A stretch of DNA of 64,000 nucleotides from Levilactobacillus bambusae (GTDB lineage Bacteria > Bacillota > Bacilli > Lactobacillales > Lactobacillaceae), in the NCBI RefSeq assembly GCF_003124125.1, contig NZ_QCXQ01000007.1, positions 1 through 64,000 of the forward strand, in the 5' to 3' direction. Positions 32,394 through 41,660 of the stretch are shown here, piece after piece. Within the stretch, counting starts at the first letter, position 1. Every line of letters begins with the position of its first letter. The notes under the pieces were generated by a model that had not been told where the DNA came from, ran no database searches, and saw only the letters and a program-made list of their open reading frames with translations. A program made the translations under genes and the position numbers.

Positions 32394-33038
32394 TTAATTT
32401 TCTTCATCGTCGAGATGATCATCATCAGGATCAAGTTCAGAAAGCTGCCCTTCGATTCCATCTGGTAAATCGTCGTCTTCTTCGTCATCCGCACTCTGTT
32501 GGGCGTCGATGTCTTCAAGATCATGTTGGTACTTGCCTAGGTCTGCTTCGTGATCTTCCGCAACCCCTTGATCATCAACGTAGGTTTCGTCCGCTGTGTC
32601 ATCTTCGGTGTTGTCGTTATCTTCTTCATCGACTAACTCCTGATCTTCTGGATCATCGTCATCGTAGTCAATAACATCATCATCGTCACTTGCATCATCC
32701 AAGAAGGCGTTCACTTTCTTACGCTTCTTGCGTTTAGGCATATCCTCTTCTTCGTCCATGTGGACAGTTGCTTCATCAATGGATTCGTACGGATACCAAG
32801 TCCGTAAGCCCCAAAGGTTATCACCCAGAGAAATGAAACTTCCATCGATATTTAAGTCCGTGTAGAATTGCGAGAGCCGATCCCGGATTTCTCCGTCGCT
32901 TGTTCCCATGTACTGTTGCACTTGGTTAACAAGGTCAGCAAATGGCATGACATCTCCCTTGTTAGACAAAATGGCATGAGCAACTTCGATCATTGATAAT
33001 TCATTTTTGTTCTGGCCTTCAAAGACTTTTAATTCCAA
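32394..33038 (-). CDS. rpoE: RNA polymerase delta subunit
   Basis: Accessory RNA polymerase subunit of Gram-positive bacteria that speeds enzyme recycling and affects initiation. A folded N-terminal domain (about 1-90, [19 protein letters not shown]) is followed by a basic KKRKKVN patch. The rest is a disordered tail of almost only Asp and Glu. The start is TTG 33038, behind AAAGGACGTGCACCAGT; the upstream in-frame GTG has no ribosome site and would lie inside that site's region. It follows the DUF1934 gene and precedes pyrG. Confidence 0.93.
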   Translation of the reverse strand: MELKVFEGQNKNELSMIEVAHAILSNKGDVMPFADLVNQVQQYMGTSDGEIRDRLSQFYTDLNIDGSFISLGDNLWGLRTWYPYESIDEATVHMDEEEDMPKRKKRKKVNAFLDDASDDDDVIDYDDDDPEDQELVDEEDNDNTEDDTADETYVDDQGVAEDHEADLGKYQHDLEDIDAQQSADDEEDDDLPDGIEGQLSELDPDDDHLDDEEN

Positions 33039-33086
33039 ACTGGTGCACGTCCTTTCCACAGTCTAAGCAATAGATATCATACTCGC

Positions 33087-33530
33087 TTAAGCCGTAAATT
33101 GCAATCGAATCTTGTAATCTCCCACTAATTCACCGTTAGCGTATAGATTGTAATCAATTTTGACGTTACCACCAAATGGCCGGTCCCGAAAACTTACGTC
33201 TAATAACGGGGTGACCGTTTCGACAGGAATTGAACCAAACGGGGTTTGATACTGGGCCCGAATTCGTTTGCCCGCTTTAAACAGTAAGCGCAGCCGGTTC
33301 TCCGCCGAACGTGTTAACTGCACATCACCATTAGCCGATAACTTCATCGTTACCGGTACCGGTTGGTAATCAGATTCTGGATCCTGTTCAACGTACCGAA
33401 TGTAAATCGTTTGGCCCATCTGAACTAGCCGCCCCTGCACATCTAATTTATAGCTGGTGATGTCGTCATCCTGTTTAATCTCCGTTTGCAAGTGAATGGC
33501 AATTGGTGTTCCCGCTTTTTGTTCGTCCAC
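33087..33530 (-). CDS. DUF1934 protein (YwiB-like)
   Basis: A small beta-rich protein of about 148 residues, of unknown function, in the lipocalin-like DUF1934 group (for example GTPIAIHLQTEIKQDD and FGSIPVETVTPLLDVSF). GTG 33530 is preferred over upstream ATG codons because AGAGGAAG lies 8-9 bases before it and the family normally starts close to this point. It is 48 bases upstream of the predicted rpoE translation signals on the same strand, so the two are probably an operon. Confidence 0.82.
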   Translation of the reverse strand: MDEQKAGTPIAIHLQTEIKQDDDITSYKLDVQGRLVQMGQTIYIRYVEQDPESDYQPVPVTMKLSANGDVQLTRSAENRLRLLFKAGKRIRAQYQTPFGSIPVETVTPLLDVSFRDRPFGGNVKIDYNLYANGELVGDYKIRLQFTA

Positions 33531-33637
33531 GTTGACACTTCCTCTCAAGGTATTCATTACCCCCATTATAATCTATTCTGGGGTCTAGAGCTAAGAATTG
33601 ACCAACCCTGATCTCGAATTTAGCTTTTGCTTGAATT

Positions 33638-33663
33638 CCTGTATAATGGAACTATTATACAGG
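33638..33663. promoter_or_regulatory. palindrome overlapping the ywfO -10
   Basis: CCTGTATAAT and ATTATACAGG (33638-33647 and 33654-33663) form a perfect 10-bp inverted repeat with a 6-base centre. Each arm contains TATAAT, so a -10 is present on both strands between two divergent genes. The plus-strand TATAAT (33642-33647) is the likely ywfO -10, with a poor -35. A dimeric repressor site is plausible but not identified. Confidence 0.55.
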
Positions 33664-33711
33664 ACGACGTTTCCATTCTGACGTGACCTCGTCGACTTAG
33701 GAGGGTAATAC

Positions 33712-35073
33712 TTGTCATACGCTAACGAACGACTTCCACGGGAAAAGGTTTTCCGTGACCCAGTCCATAACTATATTTACGTTGAGAATCAGGTTATTTT
33801 AGACCTCATTAACACCCGGGAATTCCAACGTCTGCGTCGCATCAAACAGCTCGGCACCACTTCCTTCACCTTTCATGGGGCTGAACATACGCGGTTCGGC
33901 CACTCATTAGGGGTTTACGAAGTGGCCCGGGAGATTTGCGATCATTTCCAGCGCAACTACCCGACAAAGGCCGCGGGAGACGGGCTCTGGGATGATTCGG
34001 AACGGTTGGTGGCTCTTTGTGCGGCCCTGCTTCATGACATTGGCCACGGCCCTTACTCCCACACGTTTGAACATATTTTCCAAACCAATCACGAGGCCAT
34101 TACGGTGGAAATTCTGACGTCCGAGGAAACCGAAGTGAACCGCGTTCTGCGTTCCGTCAGTCCAGAATTTCCGGAAAAAGTGGCCAGCGTCATCCAAAAA
34201 ACCTACGCTAATAAGCAGGTGGTGCAGATGATCTCCAGTCAGTTGGATGCTGATCGAATGGACTACCTCCTCCGGGATGCCTACTATACTGGCGTTAAAT
34301 ACGGAACCTTTGATTTACAGCGGGTACTGCGGTCCATGAAGCCCTACCAAGACGGGATTGCCTTTGATATTAGCGGTAAACATGCGGTTGAAGACTTCAT
34401 TGTCAGTCGGTTTCAAATGTACCAACAGGTTTACTTCCACCCCGTTTCTCGTTCAATGGAGGTCATTTTAGATCACTTGCTGCAGCGGGCTAAGGAAATT
34501 TATGAAGCCGGCAACGGTGACGAAGATTTCGTGCCCACCCTCCTAATTCCCTTTTTTGAGCATCGGTTCAGCCTAGAGGACTACCTCAACTTAGATGACG
34601 GGGTCTTTGGGACCTACTTTATTAACTGGCGAACGGCGAACGACCAAATATTAGCCGACCTCTCCCACCGTTTCCTCGACCGCAAGCCCCTAAAGAGTGT
34701 TGAATTTGACTCTGAAACGGCCACCTTGATTCCCCACTTACGGGCACTCATCAGCGACGCCGGTTATGACAGCCATGCGTACACCGCCATTAATAATAGC
34801 TATGACCTGCCCTATGATGACGCCTACGACCCCAAGATGAAGAAGCCCCTGACTCAGATTGAACTCATGCGTTCCGATGGCAGCCTCGTTGAACTCTCCC
34901 AGGAATCAGCGATCGTGAACGCCATTAGCGGGAAACTCTCGGGTGACCAGCGGTTCTTCTTCCCGAAGGAAATGCTCATTCCGGAAGATGGCGGCATTAA
35001 CCTCTTCCAAGATATATTTAACGACTTCGGCCGTTACATTCACAATAACCAACTCACCATTCCAAAGGAGTAA
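33712..35073 (+). CDS. HD-domain phosphohydrolase, YwfO-type
   Basis: A 453-residue HD-superfamily protein. [17 protein letters not shown] supplies the first metal His and [18 protein letters not shown] the HD pair; a later Asp lies in [11 protein letters not shown]. These are hallmarks of dNTP triphosphohydrolase-like enzymes, and B. subtilis YwfO belongs here; the true substrate is not known to me. The start is TTG, placed by AGGAGGGTAATAC. It is followed 4 bases later by a HAD phosphatase gene and is divergent from DUF1934-rpoE. Confidence 0.9.
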   Translation: MSYANERLPREKVFRDPVHNYIYVENQVILDLINTREFQRLRRIKQLGTTSFTFHGAEHTRFGHSLGVYEVAREICDHFQRNYPTKAAGDGLWDDSERLVALCAALLHDIGHGPYSHTFEHIFQTNHEAITVEILTSEETEVNRVLRSVSPEFPEKVASVIQKTYANKQVVQMISSQLDADRMDYLLRDAYYTGVKYGTFDLQRVLRSMKPYQDGIAFDISGKHAVEDFIVSRFQMYQQVYFHPVSRSMEVILDHLLQRAKEIYEAGNGDEDFVPTLLIPFFEHRFSLEDYLNLDDGVFGTYFINWRTANDQILADLSHRFLDRKPLKSVEFDSETATLIPHLRALISDAGYDSHAYTAINNSYDLPYDDAYDPKMKKPLTQIELMRSDGSLVELSQESAIVNAISGKLSGDQRFFFPKEMLIPEDGGINLFQDIFNDFGRYIHNNQLTIPKE

Positions 35074-35077
35074 AATC

Positions 35078-35890
35078 ATGAGTATTAAATTAATTGCAAT
35101 TGATATCGATGGGACCTTATTGAATCCGGATCACGAACTCACTAGCGCCACCAAGGCTGCCATCCAATCGGCTATGAGTCGAGGAATTAAAGTGGTGCTC
35201 TGTACAGGGCGCCCCCTATCCGGTGCCAACCCCTACCTAGATGAATTAGGAATCAGCGGTGATGATAATTACGTCATCACGTTTAACGGTGCCATGGCCC
35301 AAACGGTTTCGGGCAACGTTCTCGTTAACCACCAGCTTACCTTAGATGATTATATTGACCTTGAGGCACTATCCCGCAAACTGAACAGCCACTTTCACAC
35401 GGAAACGGCCGACTATATCTATACGGCCAACCGGGACATCAGCGGATATTCGATTGCTGAAAGCTACCTAGTTCGCATGTTAATTAAGTACCGGACGGTA
35501 AACGAAATGTCCGATCAGCTGAAAATTTCCAAGTGTATGTTCGTTGATGACCCCACCGTTATTAGCCGAGTAAACACTCAAATTCCCGAAAGCTACCGGG
35601 AAAAGTACTACGTTGTTCAAAGTGAACCGTACTTTATTGAGGTCATGAACAAAAAGGCCAGCAAGGGCAACACACTAAGCGAGCTCGTAGACAAACTCGG
35701 TTTGACCGCCGATGACGTTATGGCTATTGGGGACCAGGGCAACGACTTAACCATGATCCAGTATGCTGGAACCGGGGTTGCCATGGGCAATGGCATCGCC
35801 GAAGACAAGCAGGCCGCTCAATTTGTGACCAAGACTAACGCCGAAGATGGCGTCGCCTACGCCATTAATCAGGTCTTGGCTAAGAATTAA
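35078..35890 (+). CDS. Cof-type HAD phosphatase (YidA-like)
   Basis: A 270-residue HAD hydrolase of the sugar-phosphatase group. Motif I is IDIDGTLLN, motif [10 protein letters not shown] and motif [18 protein letters not shown]2B cap lies between them. Substrates in this family include sugar phosphates and nucleotides, and no specific one can be assigned. The ATG at 35078 follows AAAGGAGTAAAATC. The frame is open upstream, but that part overlaps ywfO and is not coding for this protein. Confidence 0.92.
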   Translation: MSIKLIAIDIDGTLLNPDHELTSATKAAIQSAMSRGIKVVLCTGRPLSGANPYLDELGISGDDNYVITFNGAMAQTVSGNVLVNHQLTLDDYIDLEALSRKLNSHFHTETADYIYTANRDISGYSIAESYLVRMLIKYRTVNEMSDQLKISKCMFVDDPTVISRVNTQIPESYREKYYVVQSEPYFIEVMNKKASKGNTLSELVDKLGLTADDVMAIGDQGNDLTMIQYAGTGVAMGNGIAEDKQAAQFVTKTNAEDGVAYAINQVLAKN

Positions 35891-35924
35891 TCAATTAGAT
35901 CTTTGGGCCATAAAAAAGGAAGTT

Positions 35925-36250
35925 AGGACATTAGGCCCGCTTCGCTTAAAAATGTGACTCTTGCAACATGATCCGAAAGCATCCTTGACAGGATGCTTTC
36001 GGATCAGTAGTTACGGAACAGGGTGTGGAGATTCTCGCTTACTTTTGAGGATTAACGGAGCTCATAAAAAATACTGGGTTTTAGTATTATTTGTGAGCTT
36101 GGTTAACCGCAAAAAAGTTGAGAAGTGGAACCCGACTAAAAACAGACCACAACCAAATAGGGCAGAGGACCAAATCCGATCAAAATACAATCGAACCTGG
36201 TCCTCTGCCCTATTTGGCATGGCCTGAACGTCTTATGTTCCTGCCTCTTA
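35925..36250. repeat. intergenic hairpin-repeat cluster, copy C
   Basis: This fills the 364-base gap after the HAD gene. Three inverted repeats follow each other. First is a perfect 15-bp stem (35970-35984 with 35991-36005). Second is an imperfect stem (36049-36107). Third is a perfect 20-bp stem (36153-36172 with 36198-36217) whose loop carries the 30-base core shared with 8401-8430. CCGCTTCGCT at the left end is shared with the element at 30.4 kb. No ORF with support is present. The cluster looks like nested copies of one repeat family. Confidence 0.75.
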
Positions 36251-36254
36251 AGTT

Positions 36255-36611
36255 TTACACCGTTAAAAAAATTCCTAAAATAATGAGGACGCCCCCGTTG
36301 ATTAAACAGAACCGGGCGTACTGATTTACCACGATTGGCCCGTTTTTCACGCTGCCAACGGACCGGACATCAATCTTTTGGGGTTTGTCATCCGTTTGAC
36401 CGCCCCGCTTGTTAAACCGCCGCCAGCCAGCTAATAAATGGCCCCGTTCAATAATAAAAAAGGCGGCCAACGCTAGGAAAGCTAGACCAATCATAAAAAA
36501 GGCGTTGGCCACGGTGATGACCGACGTTCCAAACGGAATAAACAACACGCCCACCAAAATAATGAGAATGGCGGTTGCAAACGCCCAGCTAATATCCCCC
36601 ATTAATTTCAT
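36255..36611 (-). CDS. small membrane protein, DUF3899-like
   Basis: About 118 residues with three hydrophobic segments: two in the first half (about 6-52) and one at the very end. A basic loop with GWRRFNKRGG lies between. Resemblance to DUF3899 proteins is from the helix pattern and the short loop and is not certain. ATG 36611 is chosen because AAGGTGGGTGAAGAA precedes it; the longer frame has no ribosome site. It lies downstream of prs on the same strand, separated by a strong inverted repeat. Function unknown. Confidence 0.7.
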   Translation of the reverse strand: MKLMGDISWAFATAILIILVGVLFIPFGTSVITVANAFFMIGLAFLALAAFFIIERGHLLAGWRRFNKRGGQTDDKPQKIDVRSVGSVKNGPIVVNQYARFCLINGGVLIILGIFLTV

Positions 36612-36632
36612 TTCTTCACCCACCTTACAACT

Positions 36633-36685
36633 AACGGCCACTAACCTTACTGATCATCACCAGTACCGTTAGTGACCGTTGTTTT
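36633..36685. terminator. inverted repeat between prs and the DUF3899-like gene
   Basis: AACGGCCACTAAC (36633-36645) pairs with GTTAGTGACCGTT (36668-36680) with one mismatch, and TACTG/CAGTA pair inside. The T run (GTTTTT) lies on the plus-strand side only. It therefore looks like a terminator for plus-strand transcription, or an RNA stem in the prs transcript, rather than a normal prs terminator. Confidence 0.45.
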
Positions 36686-36706
36686 TAGCAGTCCTAAATC
36701 ACTTGT

Positions 36707-37687
36707 TTACTTGCTTTCCACGTGGAACCGGTTGTGGAATAACGGACTTAACGGCTTATTTTCGTTAATCCGTTTGATCGCCGTCCCAATTAATGGGGCG
36801 ACCGAAATTTGGACAATCTTATCGATCTTTTTGCTTTCTGGAAGTTGAATGGAATCCGTCACCACAATCTCCTTTAGCGGAGAATTTTCTAGTCGCTCAA
36901 TGGCGGGACCTGATAATACCGGGTGGGTTGCACAAGCATAAACGTCGGACGCACCTGCGTCAATTAGGGCCTGTGATCCTAACGTTAAGGTTCCAGCGGT
37001 ATCAATCATATCATCAATCATGATGCATCGCTTACCCTTAACATCACCGATAATGTTCATAATTTCTGCCACGTTAGCCTTAGGCCGCCGTTTGTCAATA
37101 ATGGCAATGGGGGTCTTCAGGAACTCAGCCATGGCCCGGGCCCGGGTAACGCCACCGTGATCAGGTGAAACCACAACGGCATTTTCGTCCAGGTGATTAT
37201 TTAAAAAGTAATCAGCGAGTAACGGGGCGCCCATCATATGGTCAACCGGAACGTCAAAGAAGCCTTGAATCTGGGCTGCGTGAAGATCCAGCGCAATCAC
37301 CCGGCTAATGCCAGCCGTCTCTAGCATGTCCGCAACCAGCTTAGCGGTAATGGGTTCGCGGGACCGTTGCTTTCTGTCCTGACGCGCATAACCGTAGTAC
37401 GGAATGACCACGTTAATGGTTGCAGCGCTCGCACGGCGCAAAGCATCCACCATGATCAATAATTCCATTAAATTATCGTTTACGGGAGCTGAGGTTGATT
37501 GGATGACATAAACGTTATCGCCCCGGATGCTTTCTTCGATGTTAATCCGAATTTCTCCGTCACTAAACCGATCAACCGCGAGCTTTCCTAAATCAACTCC
37601 GACAACCTTGGCAATCTTTTCAGCCAGAGGTCGGTTAGAGTTCAAGGCAAAAATCTTTAACTTTGGATCAAAATATTGTTCAGCCAT
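36707..37687 (-). CDS. prs: ribose-phosphate pyrophosphokinase
   Basis: Makes PRPP from ribose 5-phosphate and ATP. The 326-residue protein has [14 protein letters not shown], the ATP/Mg segment [19 protein letters not shown] and the PRPP loop [16 protein letters not shown] 37687 follows CTGGAGGATTTT, which rules out the longer frame. It follows glmU, as in B. subtilis. PRPP from this enzyme is also the ligand sensed by PurR, encoded two genes upstream. Confidence 0.97.
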   Translation of the reverse strand: MAEQYFDPKLKIFALNSNRPLAEKIAKVVGVDLGKLAVDRFSDGEIRINIEESIRGDNVYVIQSTSAPVNDNLMELLIMVDALRRASAATINVVIPYYGYARQDRKQRSREPITAKLVADMLETAGISRVIALDLHAAQIQGFFDVPVDHMMGAPLLADYFLNNHLDENAVVVSPDHGGVTRARAMAEFLKTPIAIIDKRRPKANVAEIMNIIGDVKGKRCIMIDDMIDTAGTLTLGSQALIDAGASDVYACATHPVLSGPAIERLENSPLKEIVVTDSIQLPESKKIDKIVQISVAPLIGTAIKRINENKPLSPLFHNRFHVESK

Positions 37688-37777
37688 AAAATCCTCCAGT
37701 GGCAAGTTATCTGCAAAATTTTTCTACACCACATTTTATGCCAGATAATTGCAAAATACAAGCCGTCATCAAGACGT

Positions 37778-39157
37778 TTATTCTTCACCCGAGTACGGCA
37801 GCTTCTTGTAGTAGCCGGATTTATTGGTCTGGCGGGCCCGGGCAATGGCCATATCAAACTGGTTAACGTCATCCGTAATGGTTGATCCGGCAGCAATAAA
37901 GGAATGATCAGCGACTGTGATTGGGGCAATTAAGTTGGCGTTTGACCCGATAAAGGAGTCATCGCCCACCGTTGTTTCGTGCTTGTGTTTTCCATCGTAG
38001 TTGGCAAAGATAACGCCGCAACCAACGTTAATATTCTTACCCAGCTTAGCGTTACCCACGTAAGTTAAGTGGCCCACTTTGGTCCCTTCGCCAATGGTGG
38101 CCGACTTCACTTCCACGAAGTTGCCGAGGTGAACTTTCGGCCCGATCTTAGCGTCAGGTCGCAGGTGACTATAAGGACCAATGTTGCTTTCGTCAAACAT
38201 TTCGGATTTTTCAACCAGGGAGGACGTGACGGTAACGCCATCGTGGATAACGGAATCCCGAACCTCAGCGTTCGACCCAATGAAGCAGTCACTGCCGATA
38301 ACCGTCGTCCCCTTTAGATAAACCCCGGGTTCAAGAATTGTATCGTTACCAATTTGAACGTCAACGTCAATGTAGGTCCGTTCTGGGTCCACCATTGAGA
38401 CCCCATTTTTCATGTGGGTTTCGTTAATTCGCTTCTGCATAATGCGCGTAGCCTTAGCGAGCGCAATTCGGTCGTTGACCCCCATGGACTCCTCAAAGTT
38501 GGCCATGGTATAAGCACCAACCGTTTGTCCCTGCCGTTTCAATACTTCGATGGCGTCCGTCAGGTAATATTCCCCCTGCGCATTATCGTTATTAATTTGA
38601 TGGAGGGCCTCAAATAATTGCCGGTTATCAAACGCGTAAACCCCCGTGTTAATTTCCTGGATGGCCTGTTCCTGTTCAGTGGCGTCCTTTTGTTCCACAA
38701 TCTTTTCCACCATTCCCAGGTCGTTTCTGACAATTCGACCGTATCCCGTAGGATCTGGGGCAACGGAGGACAATACCGTAGCCGCTGCATTTTGAGCCCG
38801 GTGGTAGGCTAATAGTTTGTCAAAGGTTTCCGACTGAAAGAGGGGTGTATCCCCACTCACAATCAGAGTGGTTCCGTCCAGGTCGCCTAGGAGCGGTTCT
38901 GCCCTTAGTACGGCATCTCCGGTCCCCAGCTGTTCATCTTGAACGACGTACTGAGTCCGATCGCCTAACTCCCGTTCGACCGCTTCGGCACCGTAACCCA
39001 CAACCGTTACGATGTTATCCATGGCCGTCTTTTCCACCTGGGTTAAAACGTGATCGGCCATCGTCCTGCCACACACCTGATGAAGAACCTTATACACTTT
39101 AGATTTCATCCGGGTACCCTTACCCGCAGCTAAAATAATTGTATTTCGTGTACTCAT
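37778..39157 (-). CDS. glmU: bifunctional GlmU
   Basis: Acetylates GlcN-1-P and couples it to UTP to make UDP-GlcNAc for peptidoglycan. The 459 residues start with the uridylyltransferase motif [13 protein letters not shown]. From about 250 they change to the left-handed beta-helix acetyltransferase with hexapeptide repeats (for example [20 protein letters not shown]). It lies 3 bases after purR and upstream of prs, so the three form an operon. Confidence 0.97.
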   Translation of the reverse strand: MSTRNTIILAAGKGTRMKSKVYKVLHQVCGRTMADHVLTQVEKTAMDNIVTVVGYGAEAVERELGDRTQYVVQDEQLGTGDAVLRAEPLLGDLDGTTLIVSGDTPLFQSETFDKLLAYHRAQNAAATVLSSVAPDPTGYGRIVRNDLGMVEKIVEQKDATEQEQAIQEINTGVYAFDNRQLFEALHQINNDNAQGEYYLTDAIEVLKRQGQTVGAYTMANFEESMGVNDRIALAKATRIMQKRINETHMKNGVSMVDPERTYIDVDVQIGNDTILEPGVYLKGTTVIGSDCFIGSNAEVRDSVIHDGVTVTSSLVEKSEMFDESNIGPYSHLRPDAKIGPKVHLGNFVEVKSATIGEGTKVGHLTYVGNAKLGKNINVGCGVIFANYDGKHKHETTVGDDSFIGSNANLIAPITVADHSFIAAGSTITDDVNQFDMAIARARQTNKSGYYKKLPYSGEE

Positions 39158-39160
39158 TGC

Positions 39161-40012
39161 TTATTTCTCCTTGCCCTTTACGGTTAGATTTTGATCACCA
39201 AAAATTTGGTCGAGATAGTTCCCTGGTTGAACGTCAATCTGTTTGTTCGCAGTATCAACGTGGAGGAGTGAGGTGTAACGGTTAATCAGTCGTTCCCCCG
39301 AGTAAGCCCCCTCCGCAAATACGGAGACGCCGACTAGCTGGGAATCAAACTCATCCACCAGCGACCGCATCCCGCTAATGGTTCCGCCACCCTTCATGTA
39401 GTCATCCACAATCAGGATCCGTGAGTTAGGGGCAATGCTTCGTTTGGATAACGCCATCCGTTCAATTCGTTCCGTGGAAGCGGAGACGTAGTTAACACTC
39501 ACCGTTGAGCCCTCCGTAATTTGCGCGTTATGCCGGGCAATTACGAACGGGACCCCCAGGTAAAAGGCCACGCTTTGGGCAATTGGAACTCCCTTCGTGG
39601 CCACCGTCATGACCACATCAATCGGATCATTCAAATACTGGGTGGCCATAATCCGCCCAATTTCGTTAAGAATTCGGGGCTGTCCAAGCACATCTGACAT
39701 GTAGACATAGCCCCCGGGCAAATACCGGTCCTCTTCACTCAGGTCCGTACACATCTGGTTCACAAACTGTTCGGCATTTTCCCGCAGAATGTAGGGAATA
39801 AATCGAGTCCCGCCGGCTGCTCCCGGTACCGTCTCTAAAATTCCGGTCCCCCGGTTCTGAAAGGTCCGTTTTAGAATGGTTAAATCTTCACTAATGGAAG
39901 ACTTGGCTGAGTCATACCGCTTGGTAAAGTACGACAGGGAAATCAGCTGATGGGGACGCTCTAATAAGTATCTCGTCATGTCGACGAGTCGGTCACTTCT
40001 TCTTGTCTTCAA
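39161..40012 (-). CDS. purR: purine operon repressor PurR
   Basis: DNA-binding repressor of purine genes, released by PRPP. The 283-residue protein has a winged-helix N-terminus (RRSDRLVDMTRYLLERPHQL) and a phosphoribosyltransferase-like effector domain with the PRPP motif RILIVDDYMKGGGTI. TTG 40012 is preferred over the upstream ATG because GAGGTGGACTAGG precedes it and because the product then begins like its relatives (KTRRSDRLVDMTRY). A PurBox upstream suggests self-regulation. The RidA and SpoVG genes that lie between purR and glmU in B. subtilis are missing. Confidence 0.94.
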   Translation of the reverse strand: MKTRRSDRLVDMTRYLLERPHQLISLSYFTKRYDSAKSSISEDLTILKRTFQNRGTGILETVPGAAGGTRFIPYILRENAEQFVNQMCTDLSEEDRYLPGGYVYMSDVLGQPRILNEIGRIMATQYLNDPIDVVMTVATKGVPIAQSVAFYLGVPFVIARHNAQITEGSTVSVNYVSASTERIERMALSKRSIAPNSRILIVDDYMKGGGTISGMRSLVDEFDSQLVGVSVFAEGAYSGERLINRYTSLLHVDTANKQIDVQPGNYLDQIFGDQNLTVKGKEK

Positions 40013-40072
40013 CCTAGTCCACCTCATTTTTTAAAGTCGTTTACGCTACATTTTACCATACCCGCTCGGTTT

Positions 40073-40085
40073 AATGTTCGGATTT
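40073..40085 (-). promoter_or_regulatory. PurBox upstream of purR
   Basis: The minus strand reads AAATCCGAACATT, an exact match to AWWWCCGAACWWT as I recall the PurBox. It lies about 60 bases before the TTG start. A second partial copy, AAACCGAGC, follows at once, and an extended -10 (TGGTAAAAT) lies downstream. This supports control of purR-glmU-prs by PurR itself. Confidence 0.65.
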
Positions 40086-40105
40086 TACGCTAAGAATTTC
40101 AGAAA

Positions 40106-40165
40106 CCAAAAACCACCCCGCGGAGAACCTGAATTCAACCTGAATCCAGGATCCCACCGGGGTGG
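40106..40165 (-). terminator. terminator after the metal ABC operon
   Basis: CCACCCCG (40113-40120) and CGGGGTGG (40158-40165) pair perfectly, with further pairing inside, and the minus strand continues with TTTTT. The loop region contains a direct repeat of AACCTGAAT. Confidence 0.75.
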
Positions 40166-40180
40166 CCATCATCCATATGC

Positions 40181-40972
40181 CTATTTTTTAAACCGTTCAA
40201 TCAGGAGGGCACAAAAGTAAAACCCGGCTTCAATCGCCGCAATGAAGAAACTAACCGGCCAATTCGTCACGTAACCAAGGTATAACCCACCCCAAACGCC
40301 AATTAAGGCGAGAAAAACGGCAATTGTCATCATGCCCACCACCGAGTGAGAAAAGTACTTGGCCGCCGAAGCGGGTAGCGTGAGGAGAATAAAAATCAGG
40401 AGGGACCCCACGACCTGGGCCGCTACACTGACACTAAACGCTAGAATTACTAGAAATACGATAGAAATAACGTTGGTCCATAAACCATGGACGGACGCGC
40501 CCACTGGATCAAAGGAATCAAACGTTAAGAACCGGTACATAACAAAAATGACGGCTAAGACAGCCACTGACAGCCAAATTAATTGATGAACCGCCGCCGC
40601 ATCAATGCCAATGACGCTCCCGAATAAAATGTTGGTGGCGTAACTGGCATTTTTGTTAGACAGGGAAATAAATAAAATTCCCAACCCGATAAATAACGCG
40701 GAAATTGCGGAAATTGACGACTCCCGCCGAGAAGTTTTTGCACTGAGCTGCCCCACTAGAACGGAGCTAACCGTTGTAAACAACAGCATCCCACCCAGGG
40801 CGCTCCACCCCGCAAATAAGCCGAACGCCGCCCCAGCAAACCCAATTTCTGACAGGGTATGGGTCAGAAAGGACATGTTTCGGGCAATGACGAAGACCCC
40901 GACAATCCCACAAATAATGGCAATAATCGTACTAGCTAAGTACGCATTCTGCATAAAAACGTAGCTAAACAT
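40181..40972 (-). CDS. znuB: metal ABC transporter permease (Zn/Mn family)
   Basis: A 263-residue ABC-3 family permease with about eight membrane segments. The conserved loop HTLSEIGFAGAAFG near residue 40 contacts the ATPase. ATG 40972 follows GGAGGTCGGACC, so the longer frame is rejected. Its start overlaps the end of the ATPase gene by 8 bases. Together with the next two genes it makes a complete importer for zinc or manganese; the metal is not settled. Confidence 0.92.
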   Translation of the reverse strand: MFSYVFMQNAYLASTIIAIICGIVGVFVIARNMSFLTHTLSEIGFAGAAFGLFAGWSALGGMLLFTTVSSVLVGQLSAKTSRRESSISAISALFIGLGILFISLSNKNASYATNILFGSVIGIDAAAVHQLIWLSVAVLAVIFVMYRFLTFDSFDPVGASVHGLWTNVISIVFLVILAFSVSVAAQVVGSLLIFILLTLPASAAKYFSHSVVGMMTIAVFLALIGVWGGLYLGYVTNWPVSFFIAAIEAGFYFCALLIERFKK

Positions 40973-41660
40973 GGTCCGACCTCCAAACCTGTTGGTCACT
41001 TAAATCTTGAATTCTGCCACTTTCCGTCCCTCCCTTGGACATCATGAGGTAGCGGTTCGAATACCGTCTCGCCATGGGAATGTCGTGGGTGACAAAGAGG
41101 ACGGTTAACCCCGACGTTTCGTTTAATCGTTTCACCAGATCCAGTAATTCTGTCTTGGTGACGGGGTCCAGACTGGCGGTTGATTCATCCAAAATAAGAA
41201 GATCCGGTTTCTCAACTAGCGCCTGAGCTAAGTAGGCCTTCTGCTTTTCACCGCCGGAAGCTTCCCCCAACGGCCGGTGTTCGATCTGGGTCAGACCCGT
41301 TTGCTGAATGATCGCATTGGTTGTGAGCCGTTCGTTTCTAGACAGCCAGGGAAGCCGAAACCCGGGGAAGTTTAATTCGATAAAGTTGCGAATGGACAAC
41401 GGGTATTCCGGGTCAATGTTGCGAAACTGGGGGACGTACCCCACCGTAACTTCCCGCCGACTGGGATAGTAAACAACCCGCCCGCTGGTTGGCTTCAGCT
41501 GGTGCAAAATGGTCCGCATCAAAGTGGTTTTTCCAACCCCGTTGGGTCCTAAAATACTTAAGAAGTCCCCCCGGTTAACCGTTAAGTTCAGGTCAGAAAA
41601 AACGGGGTGACCCGGAAAACTGACCGTTAAATGATCTAGGGCAATTATTGGTTCCGTCAT
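40965..41660 (-). CDS. znuC: metal ABC transporter ATPase (Zn/Mn family)
   Basis: A 231-residue ABC ATPase with Walker A SILGPNGVGKTTLMRTI, signature LGEASGGEKQKAYLA and Walker B LLILDEST. The protein PVTKTELLDLVKRLNE segment and H-loop THDIP are in place. ATG 41660 follows GGGGGAGCACATTA and overlaps the stop of the lipoprotein gene, so translation is coupled. Cytosolic partner of the neighbouring permease. Confidence 0.93.
   Translation of the reverse strand: MTEPIIALDHLTVSFPGHPVFSDLNLTVNRGDFLSILGPNGVGKTTLMRTILHQLKPTSGRVVYYPSRREVTVGYVPQFRNIDPEYPLSIRNFIELNFPGFRLPWLSRNERLTTNAIIQQTGLTQIEHRPLGEASGGEKQKAYLAQALVEKPDLLILDESTASLDPVTKTELLDLVKRLNETSGLTVLFVTHDIPMARRYSNRYLMMSKGGTESGRIQDLSDQQVWRSDHV

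Noticed and set aside
34943-35077. 45-codon extension upstream of the HAD phosphatase
   Set aside because: It overlaps the end of ywfO in another frame; AAAGGAG and the family start place translation at 35078.
35961-36324. Two small plus-strand ORFs after the HAD gene
   Set aside because: They run through the inverted repeats, have no good ribosome site and no recognisable sequence; the repeats explain the region.
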